Below, piece by piece: positions 45,201-53,839 of a stretch of DNA of 64,000 nucleotides (positions are counted from its first letter, which is position 1; every line of letters begins with the position of its first letter). The stretch is taken from positions 1-64,000 of the forward strand of contig NZ_JAIUHG010000032.1 of the NCBI RefSeq assembly GCF_020164955.1. Direction: 5' to 3'. Source of the DNA: Mesorhizobium sp. CA8. Lineage in GTDB: Bacteria; Pseudomonadota; Alphaproteobacteria; Rhizobiales; Rhizobiaceae. Both the position numbers and the translations under genes were made by a program. Below the pieces are notes generated by a model. The model did not search any database. It was given only the letters and a program-made list of their open reading frames with translations, and was not told the DNA's origin.

Positions 45201-45597
45201 ACGAGACCGGCTCGAGTGAGGCCTCTATGACGACACCGTGGCGCGTCTTGGACTGCACGAAAGCGCTGGTCTGTCCTGCAAACAGACGCGGGAAAAGCCA
45301 CGCGCCGGCCACTGCATAAAACATAAGGCCAGAGAGAACCCAGATGGCCCGGATCTTGCCGAATACATCACCTAGGTCCTGCCAGAGCCGCCTCCTGGCG
45401 GCGACCCCCGTCACCATGAGGCCGCCGAAGAAGGTATAGACAAGCGGCGACGACCCGCCTAGCGAACTGAGCGTCATCAAGGCTGTCGAACCGAAAGCCA
45501 GCGATGCGATAAGTCCTATGATCAGAGGCGCCCGGTAGTAAATCGCGGTCAGCAGAACTGCGGCACAGACGATGAAACCGACAGGCGAGAGCTCCAT
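42292..45597 (-). CDS. Fused Wzy-type polymerase and Wzc/ExoP-type polysaccharide co-polymerase
   Basis: This is a 1101-residue protein in one uninterrupted frame. Residues 1-455 form a polytopic membrane domain of about ten helices with a large periplasmic loop, like O-antigen ligase/polymerase proteins. Residues 456-510 are a linker. Residues 511-870 form a Wzz chain-length domain with two helices (522-540 and 838-857), a coiled periplasmic part and RSPRQVREELGLECVGELPP. Residues 905-1101 resemble a BY-kinase ATPase. Its P-loop is altered (ITSTADGDDKCSAAINLASL, Lys940), Walker A' is VLLVDAD, and the Walker B Asp is missing (IIIIVLPSF). The usual C-terminal tyrosine cluster is absent. It should polymerise repeats and set chain length. 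Confidence 0.88.
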   Translation of the reverse strand: MELSPVGFIVCAAVLLTAIYYRAPLIIGLIASLAFGSTALMTLSSLGGSSPLVYTFFGGLMVTGVAARRRLWQDLGDVFGKIRAIWVLSGLMFYAVAGAWLFPRLFAGQTSAFVQSKTRHGVVIEASLEPVSSNISQTGYFILGGLVVIALCILLLNKNRMDEIRRGFFIWCVLHVAMGMLDVAGKLAGTGDLLQVIRSASYAMLTDQVQAGFFRIAGAYSEASAFGGVSLACLSFCYVYWRKTGSRLARWLSGLLLVLLLLCTSSTAYVGLAVLSVPVAFSLARSFLAGRVTADEILIVTLLTAGVCAVMAIILYNERILDPVIELIDSTVINKGSTDSGHERAYWNIKSLQSFADTSGLGVGFGSSRASSWPIAVVSQLGLVGSLMMATLLAVVIRGLGGLRSHVDGETEAVVSSVQACALAAMVAASISSGTADPGIVFFIALAVVAATRVRARRNRQAFARQSHGYQNSPELIDDSAASRRATTSGQWPPASNRQDPIDREFISLSDIASFVRLYTRSIISCLAMGILAAGFYVVTTDRIYMASTQILIEPNLSKLLQQQSGEVNPSLDRAQIESRIALMRSEKTAMMVIDDLNLRDDATFNRPQSLTLAERFDRFGALLLQTLGFRTGEDAVGSKGNRKPAPDGADSTTSEVAEFERSRRTMQAFQSGLDMRRVDGSYAIEISFSSRDPELSARIANATANALVLEQLGTKGAVAHEDGVWLDQRLGELRSQMNNATRIAQEFRARHDYSVARPASVALTEGNRTDTGDAGGETQERTLQELDLTADIYRKMYRNFLQAHTSSLSQETFPIADLRVITPASRPLSASYPRRELVVAFGALLGMMVGMGLAFIRNMFDKTIRSPRQVREELGLECVGELPPFGRKGHIGPMEEVTSAPYSPFSHSLRRVKTAIGLAVSDRPMKWLGITSTADGDDKCSAAINLASLYSMCRQRVLLVDADVAHPQLTKLLLAGSPAALERAAGLVAPDIVAVPNRQFDMLLCSSSDANELLVPETVRTVLEGLESYDIIIIVLPSFTSGSKLAASSVLDGVILVARWGRTSTDVLKELVRSMHASRAPIAGVLITGAPTRSLKHLAA

Positions 45598-45961
45598 CTG
45601 TCGTCAGGCCCATCCGAGCCGGCCGCAGCGCTGCGTTTCCTTCATACGGCTGGTTCCCGGCGCGTCCACGCGTATGTCACAATTTCCAGGCCGGCTACCC
45701 GCAGCAATGCCCTGGTCCGGACGCGGTTGCCGATGCCTGACTTTCGGGGAGCAATGCCTGACCGGCAAGCGGAGCAATAGGAGTAGAAGACGGCGCCAAG
45801 GATGAGCGAACTATTCTTTTGCCGTATTGCCGTACCTCCATCAAACCTATTCATCGGCTCTTGCGATCAGCAAGGGAGCCGCCTCGATGCGTTGGCGGCT
45901 CCCTTGACGAACGCTGCACGAAACGTCCTATCGAGCGCCCTCCATTCGGCCTGCTCGTCAA
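45598..45961. other. Gap of about 360 bp upstream of the polymerase-fusion gene
   Basis: No credible gene is present. Short open frames here have no conserved features. It should hold the promoter for the minus-strand fusion gene and the end of the GT8 transcript. No terminator or repeat is recognised. Confidence 0.4.
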
Positions 45962-46978
45962 TCACTGCGAAAGCAAAGACAGTATCTTCCGCCTGCGTGT
46001 ATATCTCCGCCAAGGATACACCCACTTCATACGAAATCTGCTGCGCTCCCGGTGGGAGAGACCCGCGACTATCTGCGCCTCTGGGGGTACCGGAAGCGTG
46101 ACATCGCAGTTTCGTAGCCGCGACTCTGCCTGGCGATAGAATTTGTTGAAATACTCACCCCAGGGCCAGTCGGACGCGTCCCAGGGTTTGGGTGCGCCGA
46201 CGAAGTGCCAGATCGTCGGTTTGATTCCTAGTTCGCGCGGGTCCAACGCCATCATGTATTCGCTCTGATAGTTGTAGCGAAGAGGCAGAAAGTCGACGTT
46301 TCCCCGCGCGGCGTGATTAAGCGCGCTTTGATCCGACGCGATGCAGCGTTCCGGATGCTCACGCAGAAAGCTGACAGCCGACGATGCGATGGAATTCCAT
46401 GCGTTTTTCGACGCATATATTACGCCGGAATTGAAATATGCAGTCGGACTACACCCCAAGCCTCTAAGATGGTCTATGTCTCTTCCCTTAGACAAACTTA
46501 CCTCGTCAATGTATATTTTCATGAAATCAGGCACCGCCATTAGACCGTACTCGGGCGGCGAAATTGCCAACAGGCTGTCGAGCTCGCCGTCCACCATGGC
46601 GTCGCCGTCGATATACAGAAGACGTCCGATATCCTCTTCCAACAGTGAACCGACCCACAACCGCGCCAGCGCGATTGGGGGAACGACGTCGCGATGAAAT
46701 CGGGAGAGTTCGGCCAATTGCGGGAAGCTCGCCGCCCTGATTGAAATCTTCGTCCCGGAAACAGCCGCGGCGAATTGCTGCAACCATGCCTGTTCCGCAT
46801 TGACGACGAACAGACAGATAGGGGTGCCGCCTCCGGTATGGGCGTCCGCGGACAATGCTGTTGCAAAAGTCGGAAGAAAGTAGTTCTGATCAGTAATCAG
46901 AACTACTGCTGCCTTCCCGGTGGTTTTCGGGCACCGGTTTTGTTCGGGAATTGGCGGAGGTATAGTCAGATCCGACAT
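45962..46978 (-). CDS. Glycosyltransferase family 8
   Basis: This 338-residue cytosolic enzyme has the GT8 features: VLITDQNYFLPTFATALSAD at the N terminus, the metal-binding DxD in RLLYIDGDAMVDGEL, YFNSGVIY, the SDQSALN block, and HFVGAPKPWD near the C terminus. GT8 enzymes are retaining galactosyl- or glucosyltransferases in LPS and exopolysaccharide synthesis. The basic C terminus (RRYTRRRK) may contact the membrane. It is 42 bp downstream of the next GT2 gene in the same direction. Confidence 0.9.
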   Translation of the reverse strand: MSDLTIPPPIPEQNRCPKTTGKAAVVLITDQNYFLPTFATALSADAHTGGGTPICLFVVNAEQAWLQQFAAAVSGTKISIRAASFPQLAELSRFHRDVVPPIALARLWVGSLLEEDIGRLLYIDGDAMVDGELDSLLAISPPEYGLMAVPDFMKIYIDEVSLSKGRDIDHLRGLGCSPTAYFNSGVIYASKNAWNSIASSAVSFLREHPERCIASDQSALNHAARGNVDFLPLRYNYQSEYMMALDPRELGIKPTIWHFVGAPKPWDASDWPWGEYFNKFYRQAESRLRNCDVTLPVPPEAQIVAGLSHRERSRFRMKWVYPWRRYTRRRKILSLLSQ

Positions 46979-47020
46979 CTGCTATCCCAATCGTTGCTTT
47001 GCAAAACGCTGAAAATACGG

Positions 47021-48001
47021 CTAAGGGCGCGTGCTCGCGAGAACTTGTAAAATGACCTGTCTCGCCCGTTTGAGGGAGCCTTCCATTCTGAACAGATGAC
47101 CGATGGGCGGTAAAAGCATGGAGGCCGGGGCCAGCCTCCGGCCGAACTTTAAAAGCTCGACGCCGGCCGCGCGCTTGCCCCGCACCAGATGCGATACTGC
47201 CGACCAATAGGCGGCCGCCGCCAAATGGTGTCGAACCGTGCGATGAAGCGTTGATGCGTTGGGCATGGTGCCGCCTTCGTGAGCAAAGAAGCTCCTCAAG
47301 ACAGTTTCGTATTCCTGCAATCTGCGGAGCGCGTCGTGCCACATGACCTGAGAGATGTTGGTCGCGTGCTCGCGCGTTATGGCCAGCGGCACAGACAGCT
47401 CCGCAACCGATCCGTGGCGGGCCAGGCGCAGCGCCATCTCCAGGTCGTCGAGCAGCGGCACGGACGGCCGATAGTGGCCGACCGCTTTCTGTACGGATGT
47501 CCGCACAAGCATTGCGTGGGCAGTCAGGTTGAATTTCATCTTCCGGCAGCATGTCTCGATCAAACGATCCCCATCCGTCAGGGTCCAGCCGTCGGCGTGC
47601 GCAGGCAGGGCAGGAAAGTCGTTCCCTACCCATGGTGCCATGTGCTTGCCCAGCACGAACGATACCTCCTGGAAACGGTCGAGGAGAGTCATCCCAAGGC
47701 GAAGGGCTCCCGGCATAAGCAAATCATCGGCACAGAGGATCATGAAGTAATCTGCACGGGCCAAATCCACGCCTTCGTTGAACGAGGCGTGGGAACCGAC
47801 ATTCACCTGATGGCAAACGACCTCGATCCTGTCGTCCGTCGCCGCCAGCCGATGCGCCACCTCGACGCTGTTGTCAGTGGAGGCGTTGTCGATGATGACG
47901 ATCCTGACATCCTCGATCCCCTGGACAAGAACGCTTTGAACGCATTGCGGCAGGAAGTGCGCATAATTGTAGCAAGGGATGACTATGTCGACGCTAGCCA
48001 T
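47021..48001 (-). CDS. Glycosyltransferase family 2
   Basis: This 326-residue inverting GT-A enzyme has the typical VDIVIPCYNYAHFLPQCVQS start, IIDNASTDNS and the DxD-like ILCADDLLMPG. The C-terminal part has helices probably lying along the membrane. GGAGG precedes ATG 48001. It is in a run of minus-strand assembly genes with the GT8 and pyruvyltransferase genes. Confidence 0.92.
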   Translation of the reverse strand: MASVDIVIPCYNYAHFLPQCVQSVLVQGIEDVRIVIIDNASTDNSVEVAHRLAATDDRIEVVCHQVNVGSHASFNEGVDLARADYFMILCADDLLMPGALRLGMTLLDRFQEVSFVLGKHMAPWVGNDFPALPAHADGWTLTDGDRLIETCCRKMKFNLTAHAMLVRTSVQKAVGHYRPSVPLLDDLEMALRLARHGSVAELSVPLAITREHATNISQVMWHDALRRLQEYETVLRSFFAHEGGTMPNASTLHRTVRHHLAAAAYWSAVSHLVRGKRAAGVELLKFGRRLAPASMLLPPIGHLFRMEGSLKRARQVILQVLASTRP

Positions 48002-48243
48002 CAATCACAACCTCCGATGAGGATGCGGATCGCCAAGCTCGCCGACGTCCTCTTGAGCTTCTTCAGCATTGTTCCCACCGATGATGCTGCTCGCACGAGT
48101 GAGACCGCAACAGGCTAGCATTTCGACGCCGTCCTTGACCTTCAGACGATGGATGTAGCCCTTACTCCTGGTCCGCGACTTTCGGATGAATACCGGTTAC
48201 GCATCACCTGGAGACGCCGTGGGGGCGATCGACACCTTGCGCT

Positions 48244-49536
48244 TCAACCGACCACGCTGGAAAGAAGGCAGGCGCCTTGCCTGTCGACCTGCTTCCTGAA
48301 CTCGACGAGCCGCCCGCCGATTGCCTGTTCGTGTTTTTCCCTGGCCGCCATCAGCTGTGAAAACTGCGCGATCAGCGTTTCGACATTGAAAGTCTCGACA
48401 TGGTGGCAGTACTCGCCCAGGCCCACTTCTTCCATCAGCACATCATTCTTCCTCGCGTAACTCAGCGAGATGGTCGGCCTGCTCATCATCAATGCGCAGA
48501 CGATGTTGTGGAACCGTGTGGCGACGACAATGTCGGTAAGCGCCATCTGCCCCATGACGTCGCCCAGCGAATGAACCTGTTCGTGCGCCAGTCTTGAGCC
48601 GGGCCGGAGGACGTTCACGGCTGCCCGGAGCGCGTCGACGGCGACGCTGTCTTCTTCGTCACCTATAAGAAGCCGGACGTCGTGGCCGCTGTCGAGGAGG
48701 TGGACGACGAAATGCGCCAGTTTTCCGATGTAACCGGAAAGGATCGACTGGCCGCCCTCGGCAAAGCCGTACCAGCCGCGGTAGGCCATGACGCCGACAC
48801 CCACCCTCAGCGCCTCGGGCAGTACCCGGGGAGACGGAATTGGCGCGGGCAGGCCGAAGGCGAGGTCTGGATAGATCGCGTCTCCACGGGTGTCGAACCC
48901 GACACTTTCCATAAATTCCCTGGATTGCAGGTCTCGGTAGGACCGGTAGTGAGCCAGACGGGCCGCAGAGGTCATAAAAAGGCGGCTTAGTCTGTTCCTA
49001 ATCGGGCCGGCCCCGATGCTGACAAAGGCGATGCGCGTCCCCACGAGGCGAGCGGCAAGGCACCATTTGAAGATGTCGTACGGCATACCTGCCGGCCTTT
49101 CACCGAAATCGTCCAGAATGCCGGTGCCCGGGAAGATCATCACGTCAGACTTGCGGATGCGGCGGATCGTCTGCGCGAAATCGGCAAGTTTTCCGGGGAT
49201 TTTCAGGAGGAGGCGGTTGATACTTCCGGACAGGCCCGTCGCCGGGCCATTCCGGCGGATGGGCGACGTCTCGATCGCGAATGCCTGTTTGACCACGTCG
49301 GGTTCACCGCAGACACATGACAGTTTCACCTCGGGTCTCTCTCTCCTCAGAAACCCGACCATTGCTTCGAGTGAACCTTCATTGCCGAAATTGCCGGAGC
49401 CGAAGAGCCCGAACAACGTTATTCTTCGCGGCGTTCGGCGCACCCCGTTGCGGCCGCTTGGCTGGCGGGACCCTGCGATTACGCCGGCGCTGGCCAGGTT
49501 GTCGGAGCTGTCAGCAGCGTCGTTCCTGGCACTCAT
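48244..49536 (-). CDS. Polysaccharide pyruvyltransferase family protein
   Basis: This 430-residue protein has the CsaB/WcaK-type pyruvyltransferase features: ITLFGLFGSGNFGNEGSLEA after a 40-residue unordered N terminus, DVMIFPGTGILDDFGE, VSIGAGPI, and the C-terminal VATRFHNIVCALMMSRPTIS with the conserved Arg-Phe-His. These enzymes add pyruvate ketals from PEP to sugars of surface polymers, giving negative charge; some members move other groups. ATG 49536 is the family-like start; the open frame back to 49671 lies in a pseudogene. Confidence 0.88.
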   Translation of the reverse strand: MSARNDAADSSDNLASAGVIAGSRQPSGRNGVRRTPRRITLFGLFGSGNFGNEGSLEAMVGFLRRERPEVKLSCVCGEPDVVKQAFAIETSPIRRNGPATGLSGSINRLLLKIPGKLADFAQTIRRIRKSDVMIFPGTGILDDFGERPAGMPYDIFKWCLAARLVGTRIAFVSIGAGPIRNRLSRLFMTSAARLAHYRSYRDLQSREFMESVGFDTRGDAIYPDLAFGLPAPIPSPRVLPEALRVGVGVMAYRGWYGFAEGGQSILSGYIGKLAHFVVHLLDSGHDVRLLIGDEEDSVAVDALRAAVNVLRPGSRLAHEQVHSLGDVMGQMALTDIVVATRFHNIVCALMMSRPTISLSYARKNDVLMEEVGLGEYCHHVETFNVETLIAQFSQLMAAREKHEQAIGGRLVEFRKQVDRQGACLLSSVVG

Positions 49537-49540
49537 TGGC

Positions 49541-50402
49541 TTAGTACTGGTCGCGCATAGAGTTCCGGTATCCAATCGGCGTGATCGCGTTTTGGCGACG
49601 CGAAAATATTGGTGGCAAACGGGTGATCCGGGAATGCCCGAAAGCCCCGGAAAGAAGCGCCTGGTAGACACGCACCCGCACGCGACGGGCGTCCCCGCCG
49701 AACTCGTGTTCGTAGGCGCTCTCGATCAGGAAATAAGGCATGTCGCCCGAGGCGTGCTGGACAAGTGCCCTCCGCGTGGACGGATTCGTAGATGTAGACA
49801 TCGCTCACCGAAAGCCAAGGCTGTTCCCGCCAGTCCAGAGCTGCCGTTTCGGGTGCGCCGTGGGCGTTTTGCAGGGCATCCGGGTCGGTTTCCTGGATTC
49901 CCTCTTCGACCGCCCTGACAAGGCTCCTGTCCGGCGGGTTGTAATCCCCGCCTTCCACCCAGATGATGTTTCCGCTGTCCGACGAATTGGCCGTAGGCTC
50001 CCGGGCTTCTCGCGCTGAGCGGTCATCTCGTGGTACCAGCCCGGTCCCCGTCGCCATAGCCACGACAGGAAGGGACGTGCCGCACCACGAAACCGAGATT
50101 CGCGTGCCGTGCGCAATACCCAGTCCGCTTGCCTGAAATAGGCTCCGTTGGGAGGGCCGAAGTCGCCCTCGCGAAGGAAAGGGCGGTCCCCGTAGGAATT
50201 GGCGGGGCGTCAAATCGGCGATCAGCGCCCACGCGCCGTCGCCATTGATCAGAAAGGCACAGCCGACAGCGTCTTCCAGATATCGTTTGCCGGGTTCCAC
50301 GAGAGGGAACGGCTGCTGGATCTGGGCGGCCATGGGCGCTTCGCAGGCGTGGCCGGCCAAGGCCGTCGCAGCCAGCAGGTAACCACAGAAGCGCAGATCC
50401 AT
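49541..50402 (-). pseudogene. DUF4038/GH140-like glycoside hydrolase, multiply frameshifted
   Basis: Pieces of one secreted glycoside hydrolase occur in three frames. They are a signal peptide and start (LRFCGYLLAATALAGHACEA, then GKRYLEDAVGCAFLINGDGA), ANSYGDRPFLREGDFGPPNG in a second frame, GNIIWVEGGDYNPPDRSLVR back in the first, and SGDMPYFLIESAYEHEFGGD in another. These match in order the DUF4038 family (apiosidase-like GH140), so at least four frameshifts have occurred and the C-terminal part is lost. It cannot make a working enzyme. It lies between the pyruvyltransferase and glycosidase genes. Confidence 0.75.
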
Positions 50403-50436
50403 GACAGTCCAGACCTCTATTCGGCCGCACCGCAGG

Positions 50437-51885
50437 CTAGTTTGCCATTCCGGCGGGATGAGCCGTTTTCGCGTTCGCGGCGAGGTGGACGGAATACTTG
50501 TCGGTGAATTCGCTGGAGGTGATCATGCCGCGAGCGATGGAATCCCTCGACATCGAGCCGTCCCTCAGCTGTTTGGAATAGACGTCTAGCCCGTACCCGT
50601 CGCTGTCTCTGTCCATGAGCAGCCGGTAGAGGAAGCCGACATAGGTACGGTCGCTCAGGCCGATGATGGAATACTTCTTCAAGAATTCCCTGGAGTGCAT
50701 CAGTTCAATCATCATTTTGGGAACGTCGACCGAGCCGTCGTCCAGGGCTACTGACCACCGTTCGACATCTTCGTCGCTTGCCTTGCGCCCCAGTATCAAG
50801 CAATGGGCGAAACTCGCCTGGCGCATCGTAACGGTCACGATCTTATCGCTGTCCGCAAAATCGCAACTGCGCTGCGGCCTCGGCAGCGGCTGCGGGCCGC
50901 GAATCAAGTCCCTCGCTGCAATGTATGCGGCCTTGGGTCCTGCCGGGCTCCAGCCACGGTCCGCGGAGCCGACAAGCCGGACCAATCCCATAGACGCTTC
51001 GAAGTCGGGCGCCCAATAGGTTTCATCCAGAAGCTCATAAATATGGGCCGCTTCCACATTGTACTTGGCCTGCAGTTGGCGGAGGCGCAGCATGGCCCGC
51101 ATCAGCCCTTCGGCCTGCTGCCTTTCGCCCTGCCGACTTCCATAAGGATTGTTGAATTCGGTGACCCAGATCGGCTTCCCGTAGCTGGCGAGCATCTTGA
51201 AGGCAGGCTCCGGATCCTGGCCATACATATGCCAGATCGAAATGTCCCATTTGATGCTGTCCTGTTTCATTCGTTCGAATGCCGCAGTGTGACCCCACCC
51301 TGCCGTGCCCACGGCCTTGCGGATGCCCGGGTCGACTTCGCTCATGCCGTCGGACAATCCCTTCAGGACGGCGCTGACCTTGGCCCAGCGCGGGCCGAAG
51401 TAATCCAGCACTCCGGAGCCGCCCGCTGGACCCCATTCGCAGGGGTAAGTCGTGCCGTCGTCGCGCTTCTCGCATGATTTGATGATGGCATAGTTCTCCA
51501 TCTCGTTGCCAAGTTCCCAGGCGCGGATGTCATCCTTGAACCGGGATCCGAATGCGACTGCCAGAGCCCGCGCCTTGCGGTAGAGCTCGTCGGTGTTGTC
51601 TTTATCAAGATCGATATTGCCGGGGGTGATCACGGGCAGCACCTCGATGCCGTGCTTCTTGCCCTCCGCCACGAGTTCCGCCAACCTGTCTGCCGAGGGA
51701 AGGTCGGAAATGTTCACGCGGTAGGACTTCATCCCCAAGTCTTCGAGGTAGTCGAACTGACGCTCGACCGAAATGCCCGGATAGGCCGTAATCGGGTGGC
51801 CGTTGGCCCCCCAGAGGATGTCGCCGGAGGCCGACGATACCATGGCAAGCAGACAAGCCGCCCCGATCAACGCACATTTCAACAT
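50437..51885 (-). CDS. Secreted (beta/alpha)8 glycoside hydrolase with C-terminal DUF4214 domain
   Basis: This 482-residue protein has a Sec signal peptide (LIGAACLLAMVSSASGD) and a clan GH-A-like barrel to about residue 340. The acid/base Glu is probably E128 in RAWELGNEMENY and the nucleophile E243 in PIWVTEFNNPYGS. A DUF4214 domain follows at about 370-465 (CLILGRKASDEDVERWSVAL, then YVGFLYRLLMDRDSD), which often links enzymes to surface structures. Enzymes of this position may trim or cleave the exported polymer. The ATG at 51885 is the start of the signal peptide; the frame extends to 51942. Confidence 0.85.
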   Translation of the reverse strand: MLKCALIGAACLLAMVSSASGDILWGANGHPITAYPGISVERQFDYLEDLGMKSYRVNISDLPSADRLAELVAEGKKHGIEVLPVITPGNIDLDKDNTDELYRKARALAVAFGSRFKDDIRAWELGNEMENYAIIKSCEKRDDGTTYPCEWGPAGGSGVLDYFGPRWAKVSAVLKGLSDGMSEVDPGIRKAVGTAGWGHTAAFERMKQDSIKWDISIWHMYGQDPEPAFKMLASYGKPIWVTEFNNPYGSRQGERQQAEGLMRAMLRLRQLQAKYNVEAAHIYELLDETYWAPDFEASMGLVRLVGSADRGWSPAGPKAAYIAARDLIRGPQPLPRPQRSCDFADSDKIVTVTMRQASFAHCLILGRKASDEDVERWSVALDDGSVDVPKMMIELMHSREFLKKYSIIGLSDRTYVGFLYRLLMDRDSDGYGLDVYSKQLRDGSMSRDSIARGMITSSEFTDKYSVHLAANAKTAHPAGMAN

Positions 51886-52253
51886 TTCAGTGCCCCGTTC
51901 TAACGAGTTCTGCAACACTATCCTCGTCGCGGGTCGCAACAATCTGTCTATATTGGGAGACCGCCCTCATCCGACTACGTCTTTCGAATGCGGTTCATCA
52001 TAGCCTTTCGGCCGCGCGGCGACGCTATCCAGTAAAGAGCGACCGCTTTCGAGACCTTCTCCGGATGCGGTGTTTGCCGCCGGAGAAGCGGGTTGAGGCG
52101 CCTCTTCGGTCTCAACCGAATGTGGGATGGCCCTACCCCCTTTTGGTTTCTACTTCGAACCGCCGGCCTGTGTTTTTCTGCCTTGGGAACGGTGGGCGGA
52201 CCCGGACGTCACCGTCGGCGCTTGCTCACTAGCAGCCGGCGTCCGGGACCATC
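51886..52253. promoter_or_regulatory. Divergent intergenic region between glycosidase and Wzx genes
   Basis: Roughly 370 bp without a gene separates two divergent genes, so it should carry both promoters. No operator, repeat or RNA is recognised. Confidence 0.4.
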
Positions 52254-53705
52254 ATGAGCGTCAAACGCGCACTTCTGCTGAGCACGGGCGATCGTTATAT
52301 CGTGATCGGCGTGAATTTTCTCACCATCGCGGCCGTTTCCCGCATCCTGACTCCCGAGGAAATCGGCATTTCGGTGATCAGCCTGGCAATCCTCGGCATC
52401 GCACTGTCGGCGCGGGAATTCGCCAGCTCGAGTTTCATGATCCAGCGCCCGGTCCTGAGCAGGGAGGACATCCGCGGCACTTTCAGCTTAATGCTCGCCC
52501 TCACGGCCGCAATTGCAGCCTTTCTGGTTGCAGCCGCTCCTATACTCGCGTCCTCCCTCCACGAACAAAAGCTGGTTCCTTATCTTCGGCTGGTATCCGT
52601 ATGCCTGTTCGTTGAGTTGATCTCCATCCAAGTCATCACGCTGATGCGCCGTGAAATGGCGTTTGGAAAGGTCGCCATGATCAACGTTGCCGGGGCGGCG
52701 ACGGGAGGGGTGGCGACGATCGCGCTGGCGCTAACGGGGTTCAGCTATATGAGCTTTGCCTGGGCCTGGCTGGCGAGCAGCACGGTCACCGGCATGCTGG
52801 CCATCGCGCTCCGGCCGGATTTCTGGATGTTCAGGCCGACATTCAAGCAATGGCGCGGGATAGCCGCTTTCGGCGGTTACAATGGCGCGATCGTGTTTCT
52901 TTACAGGGCGTATGAAGCCTTGCCCCTCCTGTTGCTGGGCCGTGTCCTGTCGCCACATGCGGCGGCGCTCTTCAGCCGCGGACTGACGGTGTGCCAGATA
53001 CCCGACAAATTGATCCTTGGCGGAGCCATGGCAGTCGTGCTTCCTGCTTTTTCCGCCTCGGCCAGGCAGGGCGGCGATCTTAAACGATCCTATCTGCATG
53101 CCATCGAAATCATCACCGGACTTCAATGGCCTGCGCTGCTGGCCCTCGCCGCACTATCCTATCCTGTCGTGGACATCGTGCTCGGCCACCAATGGCGGGC
53201 AGTCGCACCGCTGGTGCAAGTCATCGCCCTGGCGTCCCTTTTCACCTTCAGCTTCGAGCTGAACCACCCGGTGATGATGGCGATAGGCTCGATCAGGGAC
53301 ATGTTCGTACGGTCGTTGATCGTCGTTCCTGTCTCAGCAGTCGTCATGACGAGCGCGGTCTTGGTTGCCGGACTTATGGGCGCGGCGTTGAGCCTGATGT
53401 TCATTGTGCCGTTCCAGGCCTTTGTGTCCTTGAGCTTCGTGCGTCGCAGGCTTTCGCTGCGGTGGGACGAGATAGCTGTCGCCGTCCGAAAGAGCGGCGT
53501 CGTTACCGCGTTTACCGTACTCGGTCCACTGGGCATGGTCGTTGCCGGCGGCTTCAGCTTCGACCTGTCGTTGGGACAGGCGATACTCGCTGGGTGTCTT
53601 GCAGCGGCCGGCTGGCTGGCCGGAGTGTTCGTGACCAGCCATCGCTTATTCGACGAAATCGTGATTGCCGGTCGAATCTTCCGTAATGCAGTTGCTCCGG
53701 CATGA
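52254..53705 (+). CDS. Wzx-type polysaccharide flippase (MOP superfamily)
   Basis: This 483-residue integral membrane protein has twelve or so predicted helices, starting with RALLLSTGDRYIVIGVNFLT and LTPEEIGISVISLAILGIAL, the typical N-terminal half of PST/Wzx transporters. It would move undecaprenyl-linked repeat units across the inner membrane for the polymerase. It resembles rhizobial ExoT-type proteins. It is transcribed away from the glycosidase gene and is followed by a repeat and a convergent GT4 gene. Confidence 0.92.
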   Translation: MSVKRALLLSTGDRYIVIGVNFLTIAAVSRILTPEEIGISVISLAILGIALSAREFASSSFMIQRPVLSREDIRGTFSLMLALTAAIAAFLVAAAPILASSLHEQKLVPYLRLVSVCLFVELISIQVITLMRREMAFGKVAMINVAGAATGGVATIALALTGFSYMSFAWAWLASSTVTGMLAIALRPDFWMFRPTFKQWRGIAAFGGYNGAIVFLYRAYEALPLLLLGRVLSPHAAALFSRGLTVCQIPDKLILGGAMAVVLPAFSASARQGGDLKRSYLHAIEIITGLQWPALLALAALSYPVVDIVLGHQWRAVAPLVQVIALASLFTFSFELNHPVMMAIGSIRDMFVRSLIVVPVSAVVMTSAVLVAGLMGAALSLMFIVPFQAFVSLSFVRRRLSLRWDEIAVAVRKSGVVTAFTVLGPLGMVVAGGFSFDLSLGQAILAGCLAAAGWLAGVFVTSHRLFDEIVIAGRIFRNAVAPA

Positions 53706-53795
53706 TTGTCGGTGCTGTTGCGAACACCTTCCCAGACGGGTGACGCAATTTGGGCTTCATGAAAAGGCGAAGCGCTTCATCCGCTGGTTTTGCCG

Positions 53796-53839
53796 AAATT
53801 CCGGACGGAAACCCGTTTCACATCTTTCTTGGAATTGCT
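53796..53839. repeat. Palindromic intergenic repeat (family A) reaching into the GT4 gene
   Basis: AAATTCCGGACGGAAACCCG and CACATCTTTCTTGGAATTGC match the copies at 18887 and 29221. The right part codes for the last residues (IPRKM) and stop of the convergent glycosyltransferase gene. Confidence 0.75.
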
